DNA of 64,000 nucleotides, taken from contig NZ_KK211295.1 of NCBI RefSeq assembly GCF_000621505.1, forward strand, positions 126,202-190,201, in the 5' to 3' direction. The notes under the pieces are model-generated. The model was not told the DNA's origin, ran no database searches, and saw only the letters and a list, made by a program, of their open reading frames with translations. Shown piece by piece: positions 36,031-45,300 of this stretch (position 1 is the stretch's first letter; each line of letters begins with the position of its first letter). Source of the stretch: Ruminiclostridium cellobioparum DSM 1351 = ATCC 15832. GTDB lineage: Bacteria; Bacillota; Clostridia; Acetivibrionales; DSM-1351. The position numbers and the translations under genes were made by a program.

Positions 36031-37272
36031 TTACTTACTAACAACTTCTTTATTTACCACCTCGCTAATTGCTTTCTTTAAATTTTCACAGACATACTCA
36101 ACATCTTCGTCAGTTAATAACGTATGAAGCGGTAATGTAATCTCATTCTTATACATGTTAAATGAATTTTTATAATCCTTAATATTAAATCCCAACTTTT
36201 TATATGCAGTAAACATTGGAAGTGGCTTATAATGTACGTTACATGCAACCTCTGCATCAGCCATTTTCATAATTATTTTATTTCTCTGATCTTCACTAAT
36301 ATGAGGGATCCTTGTCATATAAAGATGTCCTGTAGATGCATAGTTATCACCATAATGCTGTAACCGCTGTATACCTATGGGTAGTAACAACTTATCATAC
36401 ATCTCAATAATCTCTTTACGTCTCTTCAATAACCAGTCGTATCTATTTAACTGTATCAATCCGAAACTGGCTAAAATATCAGTCATATTGCATTTGTACG
36501 CTAAATTTACAATATCATACTCCCAGGAACCTTTTTTAGTTTTTGCCAACGCATCCTTAGATTGTCCGTGCAGACTATACAGCATAAACTGCTTATATAT
36601 GTAATCATCATCCAGTCCTAAGTCATTTCTCCAAACAACTGCACCACCTTCAGCAGTTGTAAGGTTTTTAACCGCATGGAATGAGAAGCACGTAAAATCT
36701 GCAAAATGCCCGCACTTAACGCCATGTTTCTCAGCTCCAAATGCATGGGCGGCATCGGCCAATATAATTATTCTATTAAATAACTGCTGAATATCATTAT
36801 TTCCCTTAAATAATTTTCTTTTACTCTCTACAATTTTATATATTGTCTCATAATTAATTACCTTTCCTGCAATATCAACAGGAATTATTGCTTTAGTTTT
36901 CTCATTGATTGCTTCTTCCAATTTAGAATAATCCATTTCAAACGAATTGGGTGCAACATCAATCAGTATAATCTTTGCGCCGACATGCTCTATTACAGAG
37001 GCAGATGCTGAATATGTATAAGAGCTGGTTATTACTTCATCTCCAGGCCCTATTCCCAAAATACGGAGCGAAAGTTCCATTGCAGCTGTAGCTGAGCTAA
37101 GGCAAACTGCTTGTTTGGTCCCAATATATTCAGCTATTCTTTGCTCAAAAAGCTTTGTTCTCGGCCCGGTAGTTATCCACCCTGATTTCATAGCTTTTAT
37201 TACTTCATCTATTTCAGCATCTGTAATGTCAGGTGGAGAAAATGGAATATCTCTCGTTTTAGTTTCAATCAT
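36031..37272 (-). CDS. DegT/DnrJ sugar aminotransferase (proximal module)
   Basis: A 413-residue PLP-dependent aminotransferase. The PLP Lys is in FSFHAVKNLTTAEGG, and the start PFSPPDITDAEIDEVIKAMKS is close to that of the UDP-4-keto-6-deoxy sugar aminotransferases (PseC/ArnB/perosamine-synthase group). It leads the main operon and is followed by a phosphoglycosyltransferase and a GNAT acetyltransferase. No dehydratase is in this module, so it may use the product of the PglF-like enzyme at 7405. The ATG follows directly on the stop codon of a 69-residue frame. Confidence 0.86.
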   Translation of the reverse strand: MIETKTRDIPFSPPDITDAEIDEVIKAMKSGWITTGPRTKLFEQRIAEYIGTKQAVCLSSATAAMELSLRILGIGPGDEVITSSYTYSASASVIEHVGAKIILIDVAPNSFEMDYSKLEEAINEKTKAIIPVDIAGKVINYETIYKIVESKRKLFKGNNDIQQLFNRIIILADAAHAFGAEKHGVKCGHFADFTCFSFHAVKNLTTAEGGAVVWRNDLGLDDDYIYKQFMLYSLHGQSKDALAKTKKGSWEYDIVNLAYKCNMTDILASFGLIQLNRYDWLLKRRKEIIEMYDKLLLPIGIQRLQHYGDNYASTGHLYMTRIPHISEDQRNKIIMKMADAEVACNVHYKPLPMFTAYKKLGFNIKDYKNSFNMYKNEITLPLHTLLTDEDVEYVCENLKKAISEVVNKEVVSK

Positions 37273-37482
37273 TTAATTTTCCCTCGCTTTATTAGTAACA
37301 ATAGACCAATCAAGCTTAATTATATCCTGAGATTTATATGGAGGTACGCACTTAGTCGATAATCCAGCTAAATAAGACGTTAAATCTTCAATACTAAAGT
37401 AAAGCAGTATACTTCTTGACAAACTTAATCCTATTCTAGTGTCTATGCTTATCGATCTCGATAATACTTTTTTTATATTCAT
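37273..37482 (-). CDS. small frame of 69 residues leading the polysaccharide operon
   Basis: I do not recognise this protein. It starts at ATG 37482 with GGTGAT ahead, is basic at the start (MNIKKVLSRSISIDTR), has a moderately hydrophobic middle (LSLSRSILLYFSIEDL), and stops immediately before the ATG of the aminotransferase; the ribosome site of that gene lies within the last codons of this one. It is the first gene after a strong promoter. It may be a real small protein, a coupling leader, or the end of a decayed gene. Confidence 0.45.
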   Translation of the reverse strand: MNIKKVLSRSISIDTRIGLSLSRSILLYFSIEDLTSYLAGLSTKCVPPYKSQDIIKLDWSIVTNKAREN

Positions 37483-37505
37483 AGTCTTATCACCATACTA
37501 GATAT

Positions 37506-37534
37506 ATTGTAGAATAATATTTTGCTAACATCAA
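37506..37534 (-). promoter_or_regulatory. main promoter of the polysaccharide operon
   Basis: Minus-strand TTGATG (37529-37534), exact 17-base spacer, TACAAT (37506-37511). It lies 24 bp before the first start codon of the operon, which runs leftward for more than 15 kb. Confidence 0.65.
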
Positions 37535-37560
37535 CACTTTTGTCGATTTTAGAATTATTA

Positions 37561-37596
37561 TACAAACCTTAATTTTATTGTAAATTAAGGTTTGTA
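37561..37596. repeat. perfect 15-bp inverted repeat between divergent promoters
   Basis: TACAAACCTTAATTT (37561-37575) and AAATTAAGGTTTGTA (37582-37596) are exact reverse complements around a 6-base loop. The repeat lies upstream of both the polysaccharide operon promoter (minus) and the ligase promoter (plus), with no gene reading into it. It could be an operator dimer site or a cruciform; without a T-run it is not an obvious terminator. Confidence 0.6.
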
Positions 37597-37718
37597 GGCA
37601 TACATCTTTTACATTCAATTAATTATATTGATTTAACTATACCTTCATATATCTATAAATGTCAAATCGAAGGTAATCTCTTTAACATATTTTAATTTTT
37701 ATTCCAGTGATATTGGTT

Positions 37719-37746
37719 TTGTCTTTGTTTACTGTCTCCCTATACT
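37719..37746 (+). promoter_or_regulatory. promoter of the O-antigen-ligase-like gene
   Basis: TTGTCT (37719-37724), 16-base spacer, TATACT (37741-37746), 40 bp before the ATG at 37786. Confidence 0.5.
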
Positions 37747-37785
37747 ATGTTAAAATTATTGAAGTACATATTTAGGGGGCATATC

Positions 37786-39759
37786 ATGAAAAAAAAAATA
37801 TTCAAAGAAACCCACAATTATTTTAAGCTTTTACCTATTGCCTTGATTTTAGCAATAGTACCACTAATTGTATTTTTGAAGCAAGTAAAATTGGATGCAT
37901 CCTTTGCCAAGTTATGGAAAGGTACAACTAATGAGGCAGATTTTTTCTCTTATTATAAGATGACCTGGTTTATAGTATTGACTTGCATTGCTATTTTCAC
38001 TTTCCTCATATACATTTTTGTTAAGAAAATAAAATTAACTGTACCAAAGATTTTTATTCCAGCAGGCGTATACATTATACTCGTATTTTTATCCAGCTCT
38101 TTCTCCGATTATCATCAACAGGCTTTTTTTGGGTTTCCGGATCGTTATGAAGGATTTTTTACAATATTTTGCTATATAACGGTGTGTCTGATTTGTGCTA
38201 TGCTCGTTACTTCTGAATTCGATATCAAATACCTTACATACTTTCTTGCTTTTTCTGTATTGGTTTTATCTATAATAGGTATAACCCAGTTTTTTGGTTT
38301 TGATTTTTTTCAGTCTGACTTTGGAAAAAGACTTATCTTGCCTAAAGCAAATGAAAACCTTATTAGCTCTTTAGATTTTAAATTCCCAAAGCAATTCATA
38401 TATTCTACATTATTTAACCCGAATTATGTAGGTGGTTTTTTTGCAATAATTTTATCAATCTGTCTGGTAATTTTTCTTTCGGTTAATAACCTAAAGATTA
38501 AAATAATATCTTGTATATTTTGTATATTATCTTTTGCAAATCTGCTTGGAAGCTTATCAGCCGCGGGTCTGATAAGTATGGTTGTATCCGGTTTAGCTAT
38601 TCTGGTTTTTATGCGTAAAAATCTTCTCAGAAATACTGTGCCGATCCTTATATTGTTACTATGCATTATTGCCTCAACTATCTTTATGAATTATTCATCA
38701 AATGGATTAATTTTCCGTTCATTGAATATTGCGAGTAATTTTAATTATTCCGATGTAAAAGATAAATTTGTCGCATTGGCAACGCCAAAGAATTATAATT
38801 CCGGTATCAACAACACTTTAATGTTGATAAATGTGGATCCGGATTCAAAAATAACTACTACTGGCGGTGACCCCAAAATCAGTAAAAGTAGTTTACTTGC
38901 TTTAAATAGTACAACTTCCGGTACATCTGCCCCTAGAAATTTATCTGATATAAGAATAGATAACAATAACTTATACCTTTTTACATCAGATACTGATGCA
39001 CTGATTGTTAATATTGATCCTGCTACTTCCAATTTTTCATTTACTGATAACAACAAAAAACCTATTGAAGTATCAAAGTCAACTTCAGATAATAAGATCA
39101 TTATAACATTTAGTGATGAAAGATTTAACTCTATCAAGATCTCATTTAGTAATTTTATGCTTGTAGAAACTCCAAATGCAACTTTTTCCGCTATTTATTC
39201 AAATGATAGTTTTAAGATTGTAACCCCTGCAGGTAACATAACTGATATTATTAAAGCAGAAAGTTTTGGTTTTCAAGGAAAAGAAAAATGGGGTTCAAGT
39301 AGAGGATATATTTGGTCCCGCTCAATACCAATGATCAAGAATACCTTATTCCTCGGCAATGGTCCGGATACATATGCAATATACTTCCCACAGAATGATT
39401 ATGTTGCTAAAATGAATTTTCTGTCAAACATGTTCACCATTGTAGATAAACCGCACAATATGTATTTGCAGATAGCCATAAATACCGGTGTACTGTCTTT
39501 GCTGGCATTTTTAGTTTTTGTTGGTTGGTATGTTATATACTCTTTTAAACTATATATCAAAGGTATTTTCAATCAATTCTTTGCCTCTGGTGTTGCCTGC
39601 CTGGCCGCAGTTATTTCCTTCCTTGTTTCTTCTTTGGCCAATGATAGTACAATTACCGTAAGCCTTACTTTTTGGATTATCATTGGAGTAGGTATCGCTT
39701 GCAACAATCTTTATGCAAAGTCAATTAAACTTAATAGTTCAAGTATAAAAAAGGCTTAA
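37786..39759 (+). CDS. O-antigen-ligase-like membrane protein; candidate glycan transferase to S-layer
   Basis: A protein of about 657 residues with about 12 membrane helices. A large hydrophilic insertion (about residues 330-480, Ser/Thr/Asp-rich) divides the membrane part. The Wzy_C-type loop has GSSRGYIWSRSIPMI, FLGNGPDTYAIYFPQND and the conserved KPHNMYLQIAINTG. In the S-layer glycan systems of Geobacillus and Paenibacillus a protein of this kind moves the finished glycan onto the S-layer protein. Here the gene stands alone with its own promoter and terminator, between the polysaccharide operon and the S-layer genes, and there are two other polymerase-like proteins for chain growth. The transferase role is inference. 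The ATG at 37786 has AGGGGG six bases ahead; an upstream in-frame ATG at 37747 is less likely. Confidence 0.75.
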   Translation: MKKKIFKETHNYFKLLPIALILAIVPLIVFLKQVKLDASFAKLWKGTTNEADFFSYYKMTWFIVLTCIAIFTFLIYIFVKKIKLTVPKIFIPAGVYIILVFLSSSFSDYHQQAFFGFPDRYEGFFTIFCYITVCLICAMLVTSEFDIKYLTYFLAFSVLVLSIIGITQFFGFDFFQSDFGKRLILPKANENLISSLDFKFPKQFIYSTLFNPNYVGGFFAIILSICLVIFLSVNNLKIKIISCIFCILSFANLLGSLSAAGLISMVVSGLAILVFMRKNLLRNTVPILILLLCIIASTIFMNYSSNGLIFRSLNIASNFNYSDVKDKFVALATPKNYNSGINNTLMLINVDPDSKITTTGGDPKISKSSLLALNSTTSGTSAPRNLSDIRIDNNNLYLFTSDTDALIVNIDPATSNFSFTDNNKKPIEVSKSTSDNKIIITFSDERFNSIKISFSNFMLVETPNATFSAIYSNDSFKIVTPAGNITDIIKAESFGFQGKEKWGSSRGYIWSRSIPMIKNTLFLGNGPDTYAIYFPQNDYVAKMNFLSNMFTIVDKPHNMYLQIAINTGVLSLLAFLVFVGWYVIYSFKLYIKGIFNQFFASGVACLAAVISFLVSSLANDSTITVSLTFWIIIGVGIACNNLYAKSIKLNSSSIKKA

Positions 39760-39779
39760 AATAACTCTCAGTTAATATT

Positions 39780-39814
39780 AACGGTTCTGGTTTTTGTAAC
39801 CAGAACCGTTTTAA
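39780..39814 (+). terminator. terminator after the ligase-like gene
   Basis: AACGGTTCTGGTT (39780-39792) and AACCAGAACCGTT (39798-39810) form a perfect 13-bp stem with a 5-base loop, ending in TTTT. It lies 20 bp after the stop codon and also stands between the convergent gene at 39904. Confidence 0.85.
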
Positions 39815-39903
39815 AGTTCAAAACTCTTCATACTTAGATTTCATTATACAGCTTATAAATATCTCTTTTCGTTTATTCTGACATACATGAAAATGTTCTC
39901 TGA

Positions 39904-42174
39904 TTATGTAGCCACTGTAACTTTTATAGTATTGCTTTGTGAATCAGAGTAAATCTCTCCTCCAATGTCTTTTATCTCTTTGTAATTAAATGTACAATCA
40001 ACACCCTCTGGTAATTTATCAAACTTTAGTACGATTATTTTACTATCAATATAGGTGATAGCTATAGGAACCTTTTTTACTAATGTTCCGTTATCATAAT
40101 ACTCTATGCTGTAATTACCTGTGAATATATTAGGAGTATCCATTGCCATCTCCCTGTTGAAAACAACCTTTAGCGTATCACTTCCGATAATAACTGCCTT
40201 TTCAGCTGTTATACTTGTGTCAGCTATATCATAGGAATCAAATACATAATCAGATTGTCCCGTTAATGAGTATCCTGTATAATCAGTAACTTTTGTTGAA
40301 ACTTTTAGTGTATATGTTCTATTCTTCTGTAATTTTTTATCATTTGAGAAGAACAATCTTATTGTATTTGGATCTTCAGAAGATACTATAATTTTCGTTG
40401 GACTTGCTTTATATGCAGAATTATTGTTATCTAGCAGTGTAAAGTTTGATGTATCAGAAATAGCTTTGGTGCTTAGCGGCTTGCTGAATGTAACTGTAAC
40501 AGAGCCCGCATCCACGGGTACTGCACCGTATATCTGGAATTCAATACCTCCGCTAATATATCCTTCAAAGGAATAACTTTTCTTATTTATCGTATACTGG
40601 CTGGTAGCATCAGGCATATAATTAACCATCAGATTATAAGTTTTAGCTGAATCCAACGTTCCATTTATCGTAAGTATAACACTTTTCGCAGCACTTGAGA
40701 CCACCTGGGCACTCGTCACAGCAATTTGTTTATTGGTTGAGTCTGTTATACTGTACATATAAATCTGCTGAGCTATCTGCGGATCTACATCCATTGTAAA
40801 ATCCACCTGTATGGTACTTCTTGACAGTCCTGTTATCATTTCGACTGCAAATCCGGTGCTTTGAACATCTCTAGCAATAAAAGTATCCAATTCGGTCTGA
40901 GCAACAAAATTTACCCCATATGCACTGATCATCTCCGGTGATACTTTTATAGAGTACTCCTGATCAGCTGTAAATTTCTTTCCCTTAAGCCCGATTGTTA
41001 ATCCCTTATTATTTGGCAGCAACTTAATTGAAGTGTCCGCTATACTGGCAGATACAAATGGAGACTCGTTTTCAAATATCTGATAATAATTTGAATTAAC
41101 AGCATTGTCGTTGACCGGATGTGTAAAATATACATTTACCTCATGCTCATCCTTCTGCTCAATCTTGCTGATTTTAAATAAATCTGATACTACCTCAACA
41201 ATCCTGAAGCCTGTAAATGTTCCAGTTACTTTTGGAATAGTATTTCCATCAAAATCAACAAACTTATTGATTTCTATACTATAGTTTCTGGCAGCAACCT
41301 GTTTGGAGGTTTTAATTATCAGCTCGGTATCGGTTTGGCTTATACTACTTATACTTAGTGTATTACCATTTGTAGCATCATTGATTTGGATACTTTCCGG
41401 GTCTATAATACCTATCTTTTCATTAAACACAACCTTTAATTTCTGCTCATTCAAGGGTTTAATTTCAATTATTTTTGAAACAACCTCATCCTCCATAATC
41501 TTTGAAGATATTGCAGTTTCATAGCTCATTTCACCAGCATTAACCATCTTCTGAAGCAATGTCATGTTATCAGACTTTGTTTTCAGACCTAATGCTGTGT
41601 ACATAACACTTACAACGCTTCCTCTGTCAAATTGCTTGTTATCATCCTCCGTCTTGGTCTGGTATACGGAATCGCTTACCAGGCCGATTTCATATGCTTT
41701 TTGAAATACTGTGCTCCAGGAAAAATCACTGGTGGTATAGCCTAATCCCTTTAACACCATACCCAAAAATTCTTTTTCAGATACGTAATCTTTTGGTCTG
41801 AAGGTAGCTGTATCATTTACTGTTATATAACCGTTTTGCTCACAGTATCCAACACTTGGAGCAAACCAGTCGGTCTTTTTAACATCGTTAAAACTTGTTG
41901 CTGAATATGTATCTTTATTATCTTTCACATATTTATTTTTACCGGTAAGATTAACTATAAACTGTACTGCCTCACTTCTCTTAAGCTTGGCTTGCAGCAT
42001 ATAATCGCCTTTTTCATTTCCTGTTATCATTCCCAGCTTACTCAACCTCACTGCCATCTCATTTTCAGATATATTCTCCTGCGAAGTGGTGGCTGCTATA
42101 ACCGGAGTCATGGCAAAACCTGATAAGAAGCAGCAGCAAATAATTATCAGCGTCAGTATTTTCCTTTTGTACAT
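39904..42174 (-). CDS. SLH-anchored surface protein with Ig-like repeats
   Basis: A 756-residue exported protein: signal peptide (LIIICCCFLSGFAMTPVIA), then about three divergent S-layer homology modules (residues about 40-210, for example ATSFNDVKKTDWFAPSVGYC and NGYITVNDTATFRPKDYVS), which bind secondary wall polymers. The rest (about 220-756) is four or five repeats of the SbsA Ig-like/Big type, each with a pattern like VKVVFNEKIG or VTVTFSKPLS. It is related in design to the two large S-layer proteins upstream but shorter and lacks the AADTTAPT linkers. It is convergent with the ligase-like gene, and its own leader has AGGAGG before the start. Confidence 0.88.
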   Translation of the reverse strand: MYKRKILTLIIICCCFLSGFAMTPVIAATTSQENISENEMAVRLSKLGMITGNEKGDYMLQAKLKRSEAVQFIVNLTGKNKYVKDNKDTYSATSFNDVKKTDWFAPSVGYCEQNGYITVNDTATFRPKDYVSEKEFLGMVLKGLGYTTSDFSWSTVFQKAYEIGLVSDSVYQTKTEDDNKQFDRGSVVSVMYTALGLKTKSDNMTLLQKMVNAGEMSYETAISSKIMEDEVVSKIIEIKPLNEQKLKVVFNEKIGIIDPESIQINDATNGNTLSISSISQTDTELIIKTSKQVAARNYSIEINKFVDFDGNTIPKVTGTFTGFRIVEVVSDLFKISKIEQKDEHEVNVYFTHPVNDNAVNSNYYQIFENESPFVSASIADTSIKLLPNNKGLTIGLKGKKFTADQEYSIKVSPEMISAYGVNFVAQTELDTFIARDVQSTGFAVEMITGLSRSTIQVDFTMDVDPQIAQQIYMYSITDSTNKQIAVTSAQVVSSAAKSVILTINGTLDSAKTYNLMVNYMPDATSQYTINKKSYSFEGYISGGIEFQIYGAVPVDAGSVTVTFSKPLSTKAISDTSNFTLLDNNNSAYKASPTKIIVSSEDPNTIRLFFSNDKKLQKNRTYTLKVSTKVTDYTGYSLTGQSDYVFDSYDIADTSITAEKAVIIGSDTLKVVFNREMAMDTPNIFTGNYSIEYYDNGTLVKKVPIAITYIDSKIIVLKFDKLPEGVDCTFNYKEIKDIGGEIYSDSQSNTIKVTVAT

Positions 42175-42255
42175 AAATAATTTATCCTCCTGTGTAATAT
42201 TATCCTAGATATATTAATATTACCATATATGCTGCAAATGTTGTAGAAGAAAGTT

Positions 42256-42301
42256 AGATAAAAAACACTCCACAAATACTTTTGTACCTGTGGAGTGTTT
42301 T
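42256..42301 (-). terminator. terminator after the S-layer gene 42354-46376
   Basis: AAAACACTCCACA (42262-42274) and TGTGGAGTGTTTT (42289-42301) form a perfect 13-bp stem. On the minus strand it runs into a T-run, TTTTTTATC. It lies 53 bp after the S-layer stop. Confidence 0.9.
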
Positions 42302-42353
42302 CTAAATTACTTTAAGTCTTTTGGACTCTAGCATTTTTAATTATGATTGCTAA

Positions 42354-45300
42354 CTAAATAGCATCAATTCTAGCCTGTAAATCAGTCTTAGCTTGACCAG
42401 CTGGTAATAAGGTCACCAAATCCTGAGCAGCTGATATACTAGCAGGAGTTTTAGTATCTTCAGCTACTGTTACAACACCTTCTACTACAGTGACAAGTCT
42501 GTTAACGAAAGCTACTCTGTCACCTGATGCTACATTATTATTCAGATAATTCAATGCAGCTGAAAGTGTAGTTGTGTCTTTTTCCGTCTCAAAAGCTGCT
42601 ACTTTTGTTTCTGCCGTATTAATAATCACTTGATATGCAGATCCTGCTTCAGGAGCTACCTTGGCAGCATATACTACTGTAGTTGTAGAATCTACTGCAC
42701 CACCAACCAGCTCACTTGCTCTGTATAATATTACATAGTATTCAGCAGCATTTATTGCTGAATCGTTAAAGCTAAAGCCGGTTGCTGAAGCTGTACCAGG
42801 AACTGTTATGGCTCCAGGTGTAGCTACTATTTCAGCAGCATAATCACTTGGCGTATATCCATTGAGGTCTAATGTCAAGGTGCCAACAGCAGTTCTTACA
42901 AGAGTTAATCCCAAGTCAGGAGTATTTCCGTCAAATGTCAATTCTTCAGTATCGCCATTTGTATACTTTACTGTTACAACATAGCTCTTGCCTGTTATTG
43001 TCGGCACAGCCAAGTTAAGTGTTACGGTTTTATTAGAGTTTGAAAAAGCATGTGACAAAACAGGTATAGTAACATCAGTATCGCCTTTTTCAACTACCGA
43101 CACAACAGGTGTCGTAGCATTCATGGCTTTTACTGTAGTTACATATATTTGCTTAGCATTGTTACTTCCAACACCTTTTCCTATTTCCTTGTTCACAACG
43201 TCTGAACCCGCGAAATCAAATCTGATATCTTTAACATCTTCTTTGTTTCCAGCAAGGTCAGTAGCACCAGTTGTAGGAACTAAGTAGTAGTTGTTAGCTA
43301 AGTACAACTGTGCACTTGTCTTAATTGTAACAACATTATCGCTCAAAGATGTTGTACTTATTGCAACAGACTTAGTTTGTTCTTTTCCGTTACTGTCGTA
43401 ATACAAATTAGTAATTCTGTAAGTTCCCTTGAGACTGAGATCCTCGTCATAGGTAACCTCAACTGTAAAGTTATCAACTGCTGCCACACCAGTTATAACA
43501 GGCTTTACGCTATCTTCCATGTAGGTAACAAATTCTGTTTTGCTGCCTCCATCTATTTCCAGCGCATAATCACCGGCAAGGTCTTTAGCCCATGTTTTGA
43601 ATGTCAGGGTCACAGTTTCACCGGATTTAAATATTGTATTTCTGGTAACATACCATTCTGTCTGATAATCATCCTTTATATCTTCATTGCCTCGTGTAAA
43701 CGTAAATACGCCATAAGTATTAGGCAATGATACAGGTTCTGAGAAGGTAACCTTAAGCTTCTTAACATTAACCTGCTCAATGTACTCTACCTGAGGCTTG
43801 TCGTTTGCAGCAGTGGTTCCTGCGAACACTGCTCTGTCAGCTACTACAGGATTAGTACTTGTGTATGCATCAATCTTATTTCCTGCTGCGTCTGCAAAGC
43901 GATCTCCGGTTGTTGTAGCAATTACATAGTTATTATCGCCTAAAGTAGTACCAGATATTGCTCTATAAGCTAAAGTCTTTCCATCATCAAGCACACCTGA
44001 ATAGGTAAATGTTACAGATCCGCCTCCCAAGCCAGTAGCTGCTGAATTAAGCTTCTCTACTGTTAAGGTGGAAGGATATTTGGCAATAGCTTCATCAAAG
44101 CTTATCTGTATTTCTTTAGTATTCGGAGCATAGATATAAGATATGGATGGAATGGTAGTATCTATCTCGCCTGAATTGGTCAAAATATCCAATTTAGCAC
44201 TTGACATGGCGTTTCCAAACGCATCTTCTATATTGTTCATAGTGATAGTGTAAGTGGTGTTAGCGGTTAATGCCTGAGTAGTCAGTGTAACCACATTAGT
44301 ATCACTATCCAGAGAAGCCGTAATCGGAGAACCGATATCCTTGTTGAAGGAATAGTTTGTAGGATCGGTTGCTGTCGCTTTATTAACTTCATCATCAAAA
44401 GTCAATTTTACCTGAGTACTGCTGACATACTCTGCCTTAGTAACATATGGAGGAGTAGTATCAATAGGTTTAGCGATAAAATTATATACAGGATACTTGC
44501 CGCCGGTCTGCTTGAGGGTGTTTCCGAATTCATCGGCTACAGCTTTAACTTCCAGCTTATAACTCTTACCAGCTTCCTGCGCTGCTGTTGTTAAAGTTAC
44601 CTTCTTGGTAGTGTATGCATCAGGATATTCTGTACTTGATGCTTTTGCACTGATTATTTCCAAAGATTCATTGTTTAAGGTGATGCTGTAGTTGCTGATA
44701 TCCTCAAGAGTTGCAGCATCCATTGCATTGTTATCGTTGAATTGAATTTCAACCAAGTTGTTGTTCTTAGACTTAATTGAACCCTGCTTTACAGTTGGAG
44801 CTGTCTTGTCTTCAGAAGCACCGCGGAATGTACGTGTTGTCTTTCCTAATGCATTGGCCAATACTGAATTGTCAGTCAGATTTTCCATAGTCAAAGTATA
44901 TGACTTGTTAGCTGTCTGAGCTGCTGTCTTGATTACTACTGTCTCATACTTGTCATCGTCATTTGTATCATAAGCTTTAACGCTTGTGATTGACAGATCA
45001 CTGATTGAGTAGTTTTCCAGTGTTTCAAGGGAAGCCTTATTCATGCCATTTGCATCTTCAAACTTAATTACCAGCATGGTGTTGTTCTGCACCTGGATAG
45101 AAGCCACTCTTGGAGCAGTTCTGTCTTCGACAGCCTTGATATTACGGGTAGCCTTTGTAATGGCTTTACCGTCACTGTTCTTGACATTTGCAATAGTCAG
45201 GTTGTAGTAAACATTTATCTTTGCAACATCTGTTGTAAGAGTAACCTTGTTTCTGTCACCGTTCAATGCTGCCTTAACAGTCTTGAGTGACTTATCCCAA

